Under the pieces are notes generated by a model. It saw only the letters and a program-made list of their open reading frames with translations. It was not told the DNA's origin and did not search any database. This document shows, piece after piece, positions 23,817-36,356 of a DNA stretch of 64,000 nt (within the stretch, counting starts at the first letter, position 1; the number at the start of each line of letters is the position of its first letter). This stretch comes from Diorhabda sublineata (lineage: Eukaryota; Arthropoda; Insecta; Coleoptera; Chrysomelidae): positions 33,928,294-33,992,293 of the forward strand of contig NC_079474.1 in assembly GCF_026230105.1 (NCBI RefSeq), given 5' to 3'. Made by a program: the position numbers and the translations under genes.

Positions 23817-25889
23817 AAATAATGAATGTTGATATTAAAGTTCAAATTATAGTATGTAAGTCGATTTGCAGATTTGGTAAACGTCCTACTAGAGTTTGTT
23901 TTTGATGAATGGCTAGAAAAGACTACACTCTACAAAATTGCAAAGCAAAATGTGATAATGAGATGAAAATGAATATTTTGGAAGAGGTACTTGGATCGTT
24001 TGATTTCTTCGCTTTTTTTGCTAATAATTGTATATCAAACAAACTTGTTTTTGGAATACCATTTGCAGAAAAAAGACTGTGAAACGTTCCTGGACGATTC
24101 AATCTAACGGTATCAATTTTCTTCGTAATAAAAAGATTGATTTTGGATCGTTGAATTTTAAATCAAAAAGAACTTTCTACCGATCTACTCCATTAACGAA
24201 TAGTGGTGGTAGGTAGGTATATGTAAAAAATCAGATAAAATAAGTGGGTTTTATTTTTAAATTACGGGTCTCTCTTCTCTATATATACCTTTCCTCTATC
24301 ATCCAAAGCACCTTTGATTTATATCACGCGTCAACGCTTTACCGGAAAGCTGGCGGTCTCTTGAATTGCATGTTACTTCTTCGTCTCGACCGTCTCTTTC
24401 GTTCGAATACCCCCTACGGCTGCGCATTATAATATATCAAATCGTTATATTGTGTATATGTACGATCGGGAAACATATAGAGGTGGGCGGGATCAATTCG
24501 TTATTCACGAATTCCTTTTTTTTTATTATCAAGATTAAAAACATTCGATACAACCCCAAGAAATATATTCATCCTAGCATTCGAATGGTGTTCCATCGCT
24601 GGAAACTGGTGCGATTGGAACGAAGCTGGAACCAACGGACACTCCTTATCCTCTTGCTTGAGAAAACTACGTGTTTTGTATGAAAAACCAAAGTTTCCAG
24701 TATCATCCACTTTATTTTAAAAGAATTTATATGTGTTGTATGTTTTTCATCACTTTTTTGCAACGTTTTTCTTTAGGTGAGCTTAGGTAAGGTTCCAGCC
24801 TTCGTCCAATTAACAGCTAGCGTTGGACGGATCTTAAGGTCGCTAGATATTAATGATTCAAACCTCCCATTAACCGAACTAAGCTGAGATCATTTAAATA
24901 TTCGTCAATTTCAAGTCAAAATATTGTTTAAAGGGGTTTATCACCTCTGTTTTCTGCTACGATTTAAAGACGAAAAATACTATAAACAAAGAACGAAAGT
25001 GATGATTAAACTTTACGAGAACCGAGAATAAACCAAAAGAAAACCAAAATTTATAATATAAAGATAAAAGTTACGAGATGAAGGTACAAATTGGGATATT
25101 TTAGAATCTATGGACTGGTTCCATAGATGGACAGGTATTTGTACAAAAATGGGCGAGAAGCGTTTAACAAAAAGTTTCGGCTTACATTTTGAAAGCTTTT
25201 TTGGACATCAATACCTTTAAACCATCTTTCCTTTTGTCATTAACTGATAACTTACTACTTTCTACATTATCTAGAAAGAATGGGTTTATAATGTGACTAA
25301 TTCTCAATATTTTTATTCCTCTTGTTTGTTTTTTTAAAAAACCTATTATATTCTTTATAATTAATTATATGTTTTACACCAAGACTTTCTTCGCAGGCTT
25401 CAAATAATGGTAATTCAGTTTGAACAAAGAGATTTTTAATTCGCTTTTGGTGTGGTCTCTTTCATGATGGTTTGGGCCAAGGGTTTACTGATCATAAAAA
25501 GATCCCTTGATCGGGCTAATGCCATTTCCTCTAACTTCAACTCAACATCGTCAAAAATTTGATTATTCCAAAGCATTCAATACTTTAATAGGGATACTTT
25601 TCTCTAAGATTCTTAATGAAATATTTAGATCCAATCGTCAGTAGTTTTGTTTCTAATCCTCTCCCTAGTTTCAGTTTATTATTTTTAAAAAACTCAATGC
25701 AGCTTTCGCCATCTCTATTACCGACAACTACTCATCTTATTGCGATCTATCCAGCTATCTTCTCGTTAGAAACTGATATATGGACAACGTTTTTATCGTT
25801 TCATTTATACTGAAAAGCCAGTAAAATATCGGGGTGTTAATGTTGTTGATCTTTAACCCCCTGGGGGTTGAAATTTACTAACTTGAAAA

Positions 25890-26645
25890 TAAAGTTGTGG
25901 TTCTTCCTTATGTACGTATTTATGTGAAATTTCATTCAGATAAAAGGCAATTAACAGGAATATGTCTTCATACACTCAAAGGACTAACTAACATTTTTTG
26001 CCATTATCAACGTAATCTCCTTCAAGAGCAAAACAATCTTTCCAACGCTTCTCTAACTTCTCGATACCGTACTTGTAGAAGAATTTGTCTTTTGCCTCAT
26101 AATAGGTTCCAAATTCGTCGTTTGTTTTTCATTTCAGCTGAATTTCTTATCGGCTAGCATTTTTTTTTTTTGAAATCAGTAGTCACCGAGGGGCCAGATC
26201 TGGACTACACGGTGGATGAGAAAGCATTTGCATTGTCTTGGTTAGGTTAGGTTACGTACTTGGTTAGACAATTGCATTGTCTTGGTGAAAAAAGCTTTCT
26301 CTTAGTCAAATGTCAAATTGGACGACCAAAACGTCCACTACCATCGGTGCCTGTACGACCATGTTTAAATTCAGCAAATAAATAACAAATGGTTCCCTTC
26401 GATGGGGCAGACTTCAGATAACACTTCTGAAGCCATTGCTGAGCTTGCACAGTATTTTTTTAATCAAAAAGAAATGATAAATTAACACAGAAAATTATGA
26501 AAATAACAAAAGTAACTTCACTTAAATGGCTGTCACTTTTTTGTGACTAACCGAAATGTTATTAAATTTGAACATAGTGTTTTCAAAGTTGGTACTTCAT
26601 AAACGTCATATGGATTTGACAATGACAGCGCCATCTGTGTGTCAA
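25890..26645 (-). mobile_element. Internally deleted mariner element, minus strand
   Basis: Minus-strand translation gives three blocks of a mariner transposase in the correct order. 26455-26300: QQWLQKCYLKSAPSKGTICY and FAEFKHGRTGTDGSGRFGRP (helix-turn-helix linker; family pattern EFxxGRTxTxxxxxxGRP). 26225-26130: SPDLAPR followed by a disrupted LAxKKF block. 26078-26003: YKYGIEKLEKRWKDCFALEG, then DYVD, the normal C-terminal end. The middle of the protein, including the first two catalytic Asp, is gone. At the deletion point, tgcattgtcttggt occurs twice, at 26229-26242 and 26273-26286, around a ttaggttaggtta filler. The 5' end lies near 26640 (cagatggcgctgtc on the minus strand). Confidence 0.85.
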
Positions 26646-29600
26646 TCACACGACTTATTGAGTGATGTTATAATTTTTTTAACGCATTCTAATACCTTCA
26701 ATTTTTAATTTAATAACAAACAAATTTTCAATTTAACAAATATTCTATAAATTGTAAATATTGTCAATCAGTCGAGCTTCGGTTTACACGCCCGATCAAA
26801 ATCTTTAAGCAATCGTAAATCTCGCTATAAATCTCACAATTTTCCACTTTGAAATCTACTATTTTCGAACGTCGTAGGATTCACGACAATGTTTTATTTA
26901 TTCTCGAACCGATATTCCCTTCCCAATCAATAAGTCGCCCTTTTCAACTTGTCAAAAGGCAAAATCTCTCTTCGAAAAAAAAAAAAAATGGTAGCGGAAA
27001 ACAATCTGCTGTGTGTGTGTTTTGTTTCTTCTTTTTGCTTGGATTAGTTACAAGGGAATTTCTTTTGTTTTTTAACTTCGCCTAAAGCGAGGTTTGTTTC
27101 GGAATGTCGCCACGGATACCGTTCGAATTCTACAATTACAAATAATTAACTCGAGCGCTGCTGCCATATCTACCATTACATATTCAACACATTTATCTTC
27201 GTTGTCTCTATTGAACGTAATCATAAGAGGCTTCAGATACGTAATTCATTCATTAGATAGCTATAATTAAAAAAAAAATATACATTCTGTCAAAAAATTT
27301 TTAGAATAATATCGAAAAGTGTCGATTAGATTTGGCTTGTTTTGAACGCCGTTATTTTTCACGGGCTTCGAATGACGTCAATCGCCACGTCCATTATTTA
27401 GTTACTTTATAGGTTATAATATCGATAAAAGTCATGGAAAAACTTGAAAAAATCTGTCTACAGGTATCATGTACCTGAAACTCTATTAGAAGGAAACCCG
27501 ATAAAGTTCAGAGACGTGAAAAAACAAGAATGAAATTTTCATTTAAATAATTTTATTCCTTTGACCTCAGCCAATGTAAAATATTGATTACACGATGTCA
27601 AAATAATTATAATCTAAAAACGCTTCGAAAATACAAAATTAAACTGGATTTTTGTTTCAAACTCAACCAATATTTTGTTTGGACCTTAATAATACAAGAC
27701 GTGTCATTTGACGTCACCACCAACGATGAGGCGTTTATTAAATTTGAGTTTCGCTAGCTCGAACGACCACTCGATCAAGTTGTTTTAAAAAATGTCTCAA
27801 ATTAAATTTTTCACTTAAAACTAACACTGAATGAAGGCTGTTTACGGTGATTTGTGTCAATCATATTCATCGATTGAAAATTGTTTAGCTAGGGATGAAA
27901 ACTAATGGGAGATGACCCTATGTGGGACGTCCTTTGACGTTGATAACTCCCGAAATCATCAACTCAGTAAAAGCGTTTCCAAAAAAGGCATTTAAACGAT
28001 TCTAGATTTAAATATGACATAAAACAATACAATATAAAAAAATTTTTGTATTTTTATTGAATCTTCGAATACGGTACTGCTTGTCACGAGTGAGAAGCCC
28101 CGAAACTAGCGTTGGTGTTTCTATGAAGGAGAGACATCGAAATATAATAATAACTGGTGGCCCACATGTCAATAGCACGCCCTTGGTTTCCGGCTCTCAT
28201 TATGTTAACCGAAAGCATCTGCACAACCAACTCATTCGTTCTCTTTCTATACGTTAATTCGTTTCACTCTAATGGATTTTCGTCCGTATCCAAGGGGTTG
28301 GAAAGAGATATATACGTTTTTAAGCGAGTCCAATTGTTACTAGTTGAGAAGACAAGTGTAAGCATGACAAGTATTAATAACGATGTGTTTTTGCGGATAT
28401 TGTTCAAACAAAAAACAAGATGTACTATCTTCTTTTAATTTTATTATTTCGTTGTACAATTTAGACAAAAAATCGTCGTCTATTTGGTTCCATTCTCATT
28501 CCAAAGACGTAAAGTGGAACTAAGATATTGCTTGCTGACTTAATTTTATTTTGACGCCTTAAAAGACGCTTTTCCACCCTTCCAAAAAGTTCAGTTTCAC
28601 TCAATACTCTTTTTCTGCTGTATAACTAGTCAAAAACACATCCCTAGATTTGTTCTGAGCTGCCCGGGCGGCATTGATCACTGAAGCACGAGTTTCATCT
28701 ATTTTTTGGTCGAAAAAGTGTAAATCACAAATGGGACTAAATTAAAATCATAAACGACGAAGAAATAATTCACAGTAATTGCAAGTTTTGAGTTTAAGGT
28801 AAACAAATAATGGTTACTATTATTTATGGTTTGTAAGACGCCGTTTCGACTTTCGGTTGACAACATGAAAGAAAAATTTCGTTAAAGTGTGTTTAGATTT
28901 ATTTATACAGAAATTTGACGTACTAAGTTAAATGTTGAAGCAATCGAATGTTCTTTAATGGGAGTGCTCGCCACAAACGTCAAATGTTTAAAACTTAATT
29001 GTAAAATGATGTAAATCAATAGGTCACTAGCTCATATTTAACTTTTAAGTTTTATTTCATGATGAGAATCATTTTTTTTTCGTTGCTAATTTACTTTTAA
29101 GAATGTAGACTAGCTTAAATAATGTATTTAAGTATCAAGAAGTTCATTAACGCGAAAAAAAAATGTTGGACAATCTTAGATATCTATTAAACCTAGTATC
29201 AAGGAACATCCCATCGTTAATCTATCATTTTTCTTCGATTTTTAAATTTTTAATATTTAATTTCCAAAAAGAAAGATGGGATTTCGTAATTTATACATTT
29301 GCTGGTTGCATTTTTTTTACACTTACACGTAATTAATCAATTAACTTGTGCACAGCGTTAAAGTCTGTGTAATTGTCGGCGTACTATAATTTTTCTTTTC
29401 TTCTACGTATTACGCCGTTACTGGAACCGTTTAAGGATTCAAAGTCGTTGTCTTAAATGGTGTGATGTCGAAACCTCACAACTATCTCGTGCTCACTCCC
29501 ATTGGGTATGGAATAATTGCCCATTGTTTTAAAGATGCGAGAAAACTTCTATGAGTATAAAATCTACCAATATTTTGTCGCAAGCGACTAGCGCACACGT

Positions 29601-29864
29601 CAAATGAAAAATAATTTAAAGTTTACTCAAAAAATACAAGAAAATGGGTGCAGAATTAATTTGCACACGTCTAGAATTACGTAAAGTAGCAAAAGAGGCC
29701 ACAAATAATTTGTTTCAAAAATTTCGATTATGCCCATAATAAATGAAATTATGACGCTTGCTAATTTTGAAATGCTGAGTAAAGTTAAAAAATCACCCAT
29801 CTTGTGGTTCACAATAATAAAAATGGTTGTAGTTCAAATATTTTTTTCATTTAATTGAATTTCT
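26646..29864. other. AT-rich spacer, no gene seen
   Basis: No supported gene. Contains a poly(A) run at 26978-26988 and several tgacgtca words (27374, 27711). ORFs of 60-95 codons show no family signature. Confidence 0.5.
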
Positions 29865-30413
29865 TACAGAGGTTGCTACTTAAATTTTGAGATATGGCAA
29901 CACTGATGTAGAAATGTCAAATTTGACATTTTTAATGGTCAACGTACTCATACGAGGGCTATTTGAGTAGTTTATTTTTGATAAATCACGAACATTGTCG
30001 CGTGCCGATCAACTCGTATCGACTTTTGGTGATGAAGAATCATCACCAGCCACCGTATTTTGCTGATTTTCGGAATTCAATCGTGGTCGCGCTTTGCTAC
30101 AGAATAAATTTCGTGAAGGTCGTCCAAAATCGGTCGTTGTAACGATGCACAACAATAATTCGAGTTCTTACATATCGGTACAAACAAAAACCTTTTTGAA
30201 TAGTCGAAACATCGAATTCTTGAGTCATTTGGCACAAAAATAAATAAATTGTGAGTTCGACGTTTTTCTATACCTGAAGAAGCAGTTGATGCGATGAAAA
30301 TCGTGCAAAAGTGATTAATCTTCATGGAGAATATTTTTAAAAACGAAAAAACTATATCCAATTATAAATATTTGTTTTTATTTGTCTATATAACTTCAGT
30401 AGCAACCCTCGTA
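29865..30413 (+). mobile_element. Internally deleted mariner with both ends
   Basis: Left end tacagaggttgctacttaaa at 29865 and right end agtagcaaccctcgta at 30398-30413 are inverted relatives with TA at each outer edge. Between them, plus-strand pieces of one transposase occur in order. 30030-30150: FGDEESSPATVF, a stop, then FSEFNRGRALLQNKFREGRP and KSVV. About 30280-30320: EEAVDAM and INLHGEYF, the C-terminal end. The DDE core is deleted, leaving 549 bp against the 1.2-1.3 kb of full-length mariners. It lies about 360 bp upstream of the Psc-type exon. Confidence 0.85.
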
Positions 30414-30775
30414 TATTTCTAGTTTGAAATTTGCAATAATTGATCATACGCGTACGAAAAAATACGTAATAACAGTTAAAATTTTGAGGTTATGTTTATA
30501 GTTTTCGATATTTGTTTGTCGCTTGTACTATTCACAAAATACCTATTTCTGTCAAAATTTTGTTTTTTTTTTGTTTGACAGTGACAGGTTGTCATTGCCA
30601 ACATTAAAACTTCAAATTCGTATCGGAGCTCAGTAGGTACGTCACCCGTATCTTGATGACTATGTAATATGTGCGAAAAAAATATGAAATTAATCAATTT
30701 GAATGAAAAGGATTAGGAAAATAAACATTGATTTAGTATGAAGTTGTTGTATGAAATAGTTTTTCGTTGTTGCAG

Positions 30776-32563
30776 TTCGGATTCTTCACCAGGAGCTATA
30801 AAACTACCTGGCATAAAAAACGACGAAATATCTATAGAAGACAACCAAACTCACATGAAACGGTATTTGCAGTGTCCAGGGATGTGTCGAGTAGACGTAT
30901 TGAAGAAATTTGTTAGAAATAAATATAATGTAGATACCAGTTTGTTTTACGTAAGTTTTAAACGGTGTTTTCTCTTTTTTTTTTACTCACGTTTCGTATT
31001 TTTGTTTCAGATTGATATTTTATATAAAAGAGTACCTCTTCCCGACCATTATACTTTGATAGATATCGCTTATATCTATTCGTGGAAAAGGGTAAGGGAA
31101 TTATTAATTTTTATTTTTTTTTTTTCGTATAATATATTTAGAAACTTTAATTTGTTACAGAACGAACCGATGAAATTCTTTTTCCGCATAACCGATTTGA
31201 ATAAAGTCTCCGAACGATTCGATTATTTCGATTCCAAAAATACCAACGAAACGTTGGTACAATTACCTTTGAGATCTTCCAGAAACAATGGAGCGGCTTC
31301 TAGAAGAAAGGAACACGTTTTGAACAAGAAAAATTCGAAAGCGATCAAACAACAAGACAACAAAGTGCAAAGCAACGGTTGTGATAAAATAAACACAAAA
31401 ATTAAAGCGGAAACAAGTGATTGTGAAATTAATAGCGACAAAATCGGCGAGCAACAATTAAATAGTAACAAAGAAAATGTTAAAGTGAAAGAAGAAACTA
31501 AAATAAACAGTGATAATTATCAAGAGAATACAGAAGAAAGTACGAAACGTTTCGTTTTGAAAATAAAGAAGGATCCCGAAAAGGATAAAGCGATAAAAGA
31601 TGATATAAGTGTTACCAATACAAACGAAATAAAAAATAGTGTAGTGAAACCGGAAGTATCGGGACATTTAAAAAATAACGTACAAAATCAAAAGAATTCC
31701 GTTTATACGAATATAACGCTGAATAGAAGTAATAACATGGAAATAATCACGAAAATTCAAAAACTTTCCAATAAAGACGGACAATCTCTCGGTTTTAATA
31801 TAATAAAACAAACAGTTAAAAGCAACGATAATAATAAAAAACTCGAAACAGAAAACGATAGTACGGAAAACGAAGAAAAAATAAAATTTTTGAAAACGTT
31901 CGAATTAACCGCAAAAACTAGTCCGAAATTAAAAAATAAAGAAGAAACGACAAAAAGAAAAACTTCGAGTCCCCCTAAACGAGAATCTCCTATAAAAAAA
32001 TCAAAAACGGAAAAGAAACCGGTAACGAGAATAATATTACAAAACAAACCGAAATTATCAACGCCCGGTTTACAATCTTTAATAGAAAATTGCAAAATAC
32101 CATCTTCTCTATCTATAACAATAAAAAACGGTACGGAAACTAATAAACCCACCCCGATGATACCGCCGGTGAAGAATTACATCGAAATATTAAAATTACC
32201 CGACGAAACTAAACCGATTAAAGGAGATACGAATTTCCGCATAAACGCGGATAGCGAACAAAAAGTCGACGAAGATTTGGCGGAAATAGCGAAAAGTTTA
32301 ACCGAAAAAATTCCGATATCGACGACGGTTTCCCAAATAATCGGACCGAAACAAGAATTTTCCATTCCTACGAAACCGACTAAATTCAATATACAACCGT
32401 CACCAGTACCTGAATTAACCAACAAACTCCTCAACGTACCGAAAGAAAATAAATTGAATCCCAGATCGCCGCAATCATTTCAAAAAATATTCGAAGAATC
32501 CATTAAAAAACCGGATATTTCGTCGCCGGAAAAAGAATCTAACAACGAAGTTACAAGCACTTC

Positions 32564-32605
<42 letters not shown>

Positions 32606-33350
32606 GAGGAATTTGATGGAGATAACGACGAAGTTGTATAAAAAAACGAAAATGGAAATGGAGAAGAATCAAATAGATTCGACGACGACGACGACGATGA
32701 CGACGACGTTGTCGACGACGACTACACCAAAAATACCGATACCGAGATTATCGAATAGTAAAAATTCGACATCGGACGCGGTGGATAAACGGAAATGTCA
32801 AACTACTTTGAACAATTTACATTCGAACGCTCTAGGATTGAATTACACGATATCCGTTGGTCCGAGTAAAGGCGGCGCTGTTACCAAAAAAGACGAAGCG
32901 TCGTCGTCGTCGCCGTCGCCGAAATCGTCGCCGATGATAAAACACATGTACGCCCCGATGATGGAACAATTGAAAGTCAACACTTACTCCCCAAAGTCGA
33001 ATAAACCCCCGTCGGGGCATTTAGCGACTTCGAGCGTCTCGCCGCCGAAACCGTCGTCGAGTAGTAGTAGTAGTAGTACTTCGCAGACGACTCCTCTCAG
33101 TCCTAATCAGATATTGGAGAGATACAGTATCCAGAATTTGGCGCAATTGACGGCTAATTTGAATTACGGTTTGAATCATCCCGGTAATCAATTGGCGGCT
33201 ATACAGCACGCGATGTTTTTGAAACATTTCGAAATACAAAATAGACAGAATTGGTTGAATATGAATCAGGGTTCGTTGATGCAGTACGAAAAGTATTTGC
33301 AAAATTTGCAGAAAACTTCGCAGAATCATTTGTTGACTAAGGAAAATTGA
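30776..33350 (+). CDS. Psc: Polycomb-group protein Psc/Su(z)2 homologue, RAWUL and C-terminal part (5' exons missing)
   Basis: PCGF-type subunit of Polycomb repressive complex 1, which in insects compacts chromatin and supports H2A ubiquitylation in the nucleus. The RAWUL (ubiquitin-like) domain is split over three exons: 30776-30950 (YLQCPGMCRVDVLKKFVRNK), 31011-31091 (DILYKRVPLPDHYTLIDIAY, then IYSWKR) and 31161 on (NEPMKFFFRITDL). The long last exon ending at 33350 has a basic nuclear-localisation-like cluster (KRKTSSPPKRESPIKKSK, about 31945-32000), polyAsn, Thr- and Ser-rich runs, and a C-terminal helix-prone end (LAQLTANLNYGL, QHAMFLKHFEIQNRQ). An uninterrupted frame opens at ATG 30738, but tgcag at 30771-30775 looks like a splice acceptor and the RING finger that should precede RAWUL is absent, so the true start is in unfound upstream exons. 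The long disordered tail argues for Psc/Su(z)2 over the short PCGF3/l(3)73Ah type. Psc versus Su(z)2 cannot be separated here. Confidence 0.9.
30951..31010 (+). other. Psc intron (60 bp), phase 0, stop-free
   Basis: Donor ac|gtaagt at 30951, T-rich tract, acceptor tttgtttcag|att ending at 31010. Removing it joins TSLFY to IDILYKR, restoring a continuous RAWUL domain. Its length is a multiple of three and it has no in-frame stop. Confidence 0.9.
31092..31160 (+). other. Psc intron (69 bp), phase 0, stop-free
   Basis: Donor aaaagg|gtaagg at 31092, acceptor tttgttacag|aac ending at 31160. Removing it joins IYSWKR to NEPMKFF as in other PCGF proteins. It is also a multiple of three and open in frame. 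Confidence 0.9.
32564..32602 (+). repeat. (TAA/AAT)n microsatellite coding polyAsn
   Basis: Thirteen AAT-type units inside the Psc coding exon, translated as an Asn run. A second trinucleotide-rich stretch (ACG/GAC) at about 32680-32720 encodes a Thr-rich run, and TCG/TAG-type runs at 32899-32935 and 33055-33077 encode Ser. Such tracts are usually length-polymorphic. Confidence 0.95.
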
Positions 33351-33429
33351 AGCGGTTCCGTTCTAGTTCGTTCGTTCGTTAGTCTCGTTCGTTTATTTTA
33401 ATTTATTATTATTTTTTTTTTGTGTTTCC

Positions 33430-34740
33430 ATTCCATGTTTAGAAAATTTAACTAAATGTCTTGTATCCGCGTTTTCTTTTTTCAAAATTAGACAAAATCG
33501 TTTCTCATACAATTCTCATAAAAGTCTAGAAATTTCTCCCGTTTTCCAGTCTCGAATCTTTTACTTTTAATTTGATGGTTTTTGTTCCATTTTCTTTAAC
33601 TTAACTTTTCTTCTTTTTTCTTTTTTTGCAATTTTTGCTTCATCTTTTCGATTTTTACGAGATTTGTTCTTGTTTATTCCTCTTTTTTGCTTTTTCTATG
33701 TTTTTTCTACGTTTTTTTTTTCTCAAAATTAATCAAAATCGTTTCCTATCTCGTCGAATTCTGAGTAATGTTTGAAAATATTTCTCGTTTTCCAGTCTCG
33801 AATCTTTTACATCAATCTCGTATTCATTAATTTATTTGTTTTTGTTCCATTTTCTTGATACTTTTCTTATAAATCCATTCGAATTTTTAAAATGTTAATT
33901 TTTTTAACAATTTATTTGTTTTTCTTTTTGCAAATTTCCTTCGTCTTCTTTTCTACGAGATTTGTTCACGTTCTTAAGTTCTCATTTTCCCTTTTTTTAC
34001 TTTTTCTTTCTTTCTCCTCGTTTTTTTCTCAAAATTAGTCAAAATCGTTGCTCATTCTCATTAAAGTCTAAAAATTTCTCGAGTTTTTCATTCTCGAATC
34101 GTTTACATAAATCTCGTAATCATTAATTTGTTTGTTTTTTTTTTCTATTTTCTTTAATTTTCCTCATAAAATCAGACCGATTTTTATTATGATGATTTTT
34201 TTCTAATAATTCACTTGTTTTTTACAATTTCCGTTTCGTTCTTTCGGTTTTTACGAGATTTGTTCATGTTTATTTCTCTTTTTTGACTTTTCTATGGTTT
34301 TCCTCGTTTTTTTCTCAAAATTTGTCAAAATCGTTTCGTATCTCGTCTAATTCTGAGTAATCTTTAAAATAAATTAAAATAAAATTTCTCTCGTTTTCAA
34401 TTCTCTAATCTTGTACTCCAATTTCGTATTCATTAATTTGTTTGTTTTTGTTCTATTTCCTTCAACTTTTCTTATAAATCCATTCGAATTTTTATTATGA
34501 TGATTTTTGCAATTTTCGCTTTGTCTTATTTGCTACGAGATTTGTTCACGTTTTTAAGTTCCCATTTTCTCTTTTTTGCATTTCCTATGTTTCTTCTCGT
34601 TTTTTTTTTTCCAAATTAGTCAAAATCGTTTCTTATCTCGTCAAATTTTGAGAAATGTTTGAAAATTTCTCACGTTTTTCAGTCTCGAATATTTTTTTTT
34701 TCAATCTCGTATTTATTCATCGATTTGTTTTTGTTTTTTA
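33430..34740 (+). repeat. Diverged T-rich tandem repeats downstream of Psc (about 5 copies)
   Basis: The phrase caaaattagtcaaaatcgtt recurs at about 33482, 33723, 34029, 34315 and 34612 (spacings 241, 306, 286, 297 bp). Each copy is followed by cagtctcgaatctttta, a tttgtttttgttccatttt stretch and then cgagatttgttcacgttt (near 33658, 33956, 34253, 34537). Copies are diverged with many indels, hence old. The block is probably part of the Psc 3' UTR or just beyond it; no single poly(A) signal can be picked among several aataaa words (for example near 35066 and 35248). Confidence 0.75.
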
Positions 34741-36350
34741 GCAAATGCTTCTTCCATCTGTTGAACCGCTTTCCGTTCTTCGTAGCAACCTTTTCTATCC
34801 GCGACTCCTTCATTATCGTACTTCTTCCACTATTTGGCCTATTCACGTAAATTTTTTTCACGAATTCAGTTTAAAACCTCATCTTCATCTTCACATTTCG
34901 ACCATCAAACATTCAATTTTCTTATTATTATGATTGGAATTATGTTCTTTCTATCATATATTCAACATTTTAAAGATGTTTTTCTTTCTGTTAATATGTC
35001 TTTCGATCTTGTTGTCAATTCTCCCCATTTTCATTTTCCTTTTGTTTTTCTGCTCCTTTGCAATAAATAATTGTTTCTATTTATTACATTTGATGAATCT
35101 ATCTTCTTTTTTCTACCTTTTTTCTAACGTCTACTTTTTCGTCATTCTTGTTATTCATTTTTAGTTCCTAGCTGGTTTCTTGTATTTTTTTTTCTTTTTC
35201 CCAATCGCTCCCAGTATTTTCCATATATAAGTTTTTCAGTTATCGCAATAAAAAATTAAAAAAATTATATATCCCCGAAAATTTTCTTGTTAAAATACAG
35301 ATTTTTAAATTTCCAATCGGTCATTTTGTGTTTCTAAAATTACTTTCCATGTAGTTGACTATTTTTTGCTTGCTAGATGAATTAGATTTTATAAAACGTC
35401 AGTTTTGACAGCTTGACGTTTAAGAATGCGGCCACCTCTATTTGTATTTAACGTGGACATTTGACATTTAGTATTTATAACCTCAAAAAATGTAGTAAAT
35501 TATTTTTTTTCTTCATAATTTGGTGAATAATTGAAAAAAGAAGCTACAATTTTCGATTATCTAAAAATAATTTCTTTATGTAAAACAAAAATTTAATCAA
35601 AAACTTTGATTTTAAAAAACATTTCGGTAAAATTGAGTTAATTTTAAAAAATGATAAATCAATTCACTTTTAAATACATCGTTCATACTGACTTTTTAAT
35701 CATTCCCCGTATATTTTTTTTCTAATCAATATAACATAATTACCAAGGATAATAAATATTTTTCAAATTCTCTTTCAGTTTCAAAATCAAAATTATTTGT
35801 TGTACATTATATTTTGTTTTTATTTAAAGAAAAATTTGTTAACGTTTCTGTATTTAAAGTATTGTTAAATGTATTTAATTTGAATGCAACCAAGGTGTAT
35901 TATAATAATGTAAATTAGTTAGTTCTAAGAAAAATGTAAAATATCATTTTACAATTTTCATTAAAAAAACTCATAGTTTATTTATCGTTTTTTTTTTCAC
36001 CTTTCCCCGTATTTTTAAGGAATTTAACACATCTGAAAAGATAAAATTTACCTCGCTCTCAATTATGTGCTATTTCTAAGAAGTAACGAAACTAAACTTT
36101 AGTACACTTCTCATCTCTCTCGCATACATTCACTACAATCCGATTAAAAAGAGACAACAAGCAGACGCCACTTCAATAGAGTAGGTATTTGTTTACTGAC
36201 ACCAGAGGTACTCAACTGGTTATTAGTAAACAGTGTCGTGGAATTTTTATATTAAAAAGAAATTTCAACCACGAAATTTACAATTATTAAAAAAATGAAA
36301 ATTATATTTAAAAATCAAATTAATATTATTAAAATTAATAAAATAAGATA
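34741..36350. other. AT-rich Psc downstream region, no gene seen
   Basis: T-rich plus-strand composition continues to about 35230, then ordinary AT-rich DNA. Reading frames here are Phe/Leu/Ser-rich artefacts of T-runs. Candidate polyadenylation words are present, but the transcript end is not determined. Confidence 0.5.
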
Positions 36351-36356
36351 AAAAAT

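Larger units (their letters stand above)
19841..25889. other. Long AT-rich stretch, no gene seen
   Basis: Six kb without a supported gene. Small ORFs (60-105 codons) lack family features. Items inside: a stem-loop at 20472-20497, a (GGT) run at 20948-20970, a weak member of the 43.5/56.0-kb repeat family near 21535-21600, and a dispersed repeat at 23748-23816. At 20571-20600 a TATA-like atatatata is followed about 20 bp later by ttctcactc. It could be a core promoter, but no downstream exon was recognised. Confidence 0.5.

Noticed and set aside
26240..26256. ttaggttaggtta as an interstitial telomere array
   Set aside because: Only 2-3 units, inside a mariner deletion junction; too short to call a telomeric repeat.
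31223..33329. Several minus-strand ORFs of 62-131 codons across the Psc exon
   Set aside because: Antisense shadows of the coding exon, including RRRR and IIII runs that mirror the trinucleotide repeats.
34659..35164. Cluster of plus-strand ORFs after Psc
   Set aside because: Translations of the T-rich 3' repeat region; no family features and different frames overlap.
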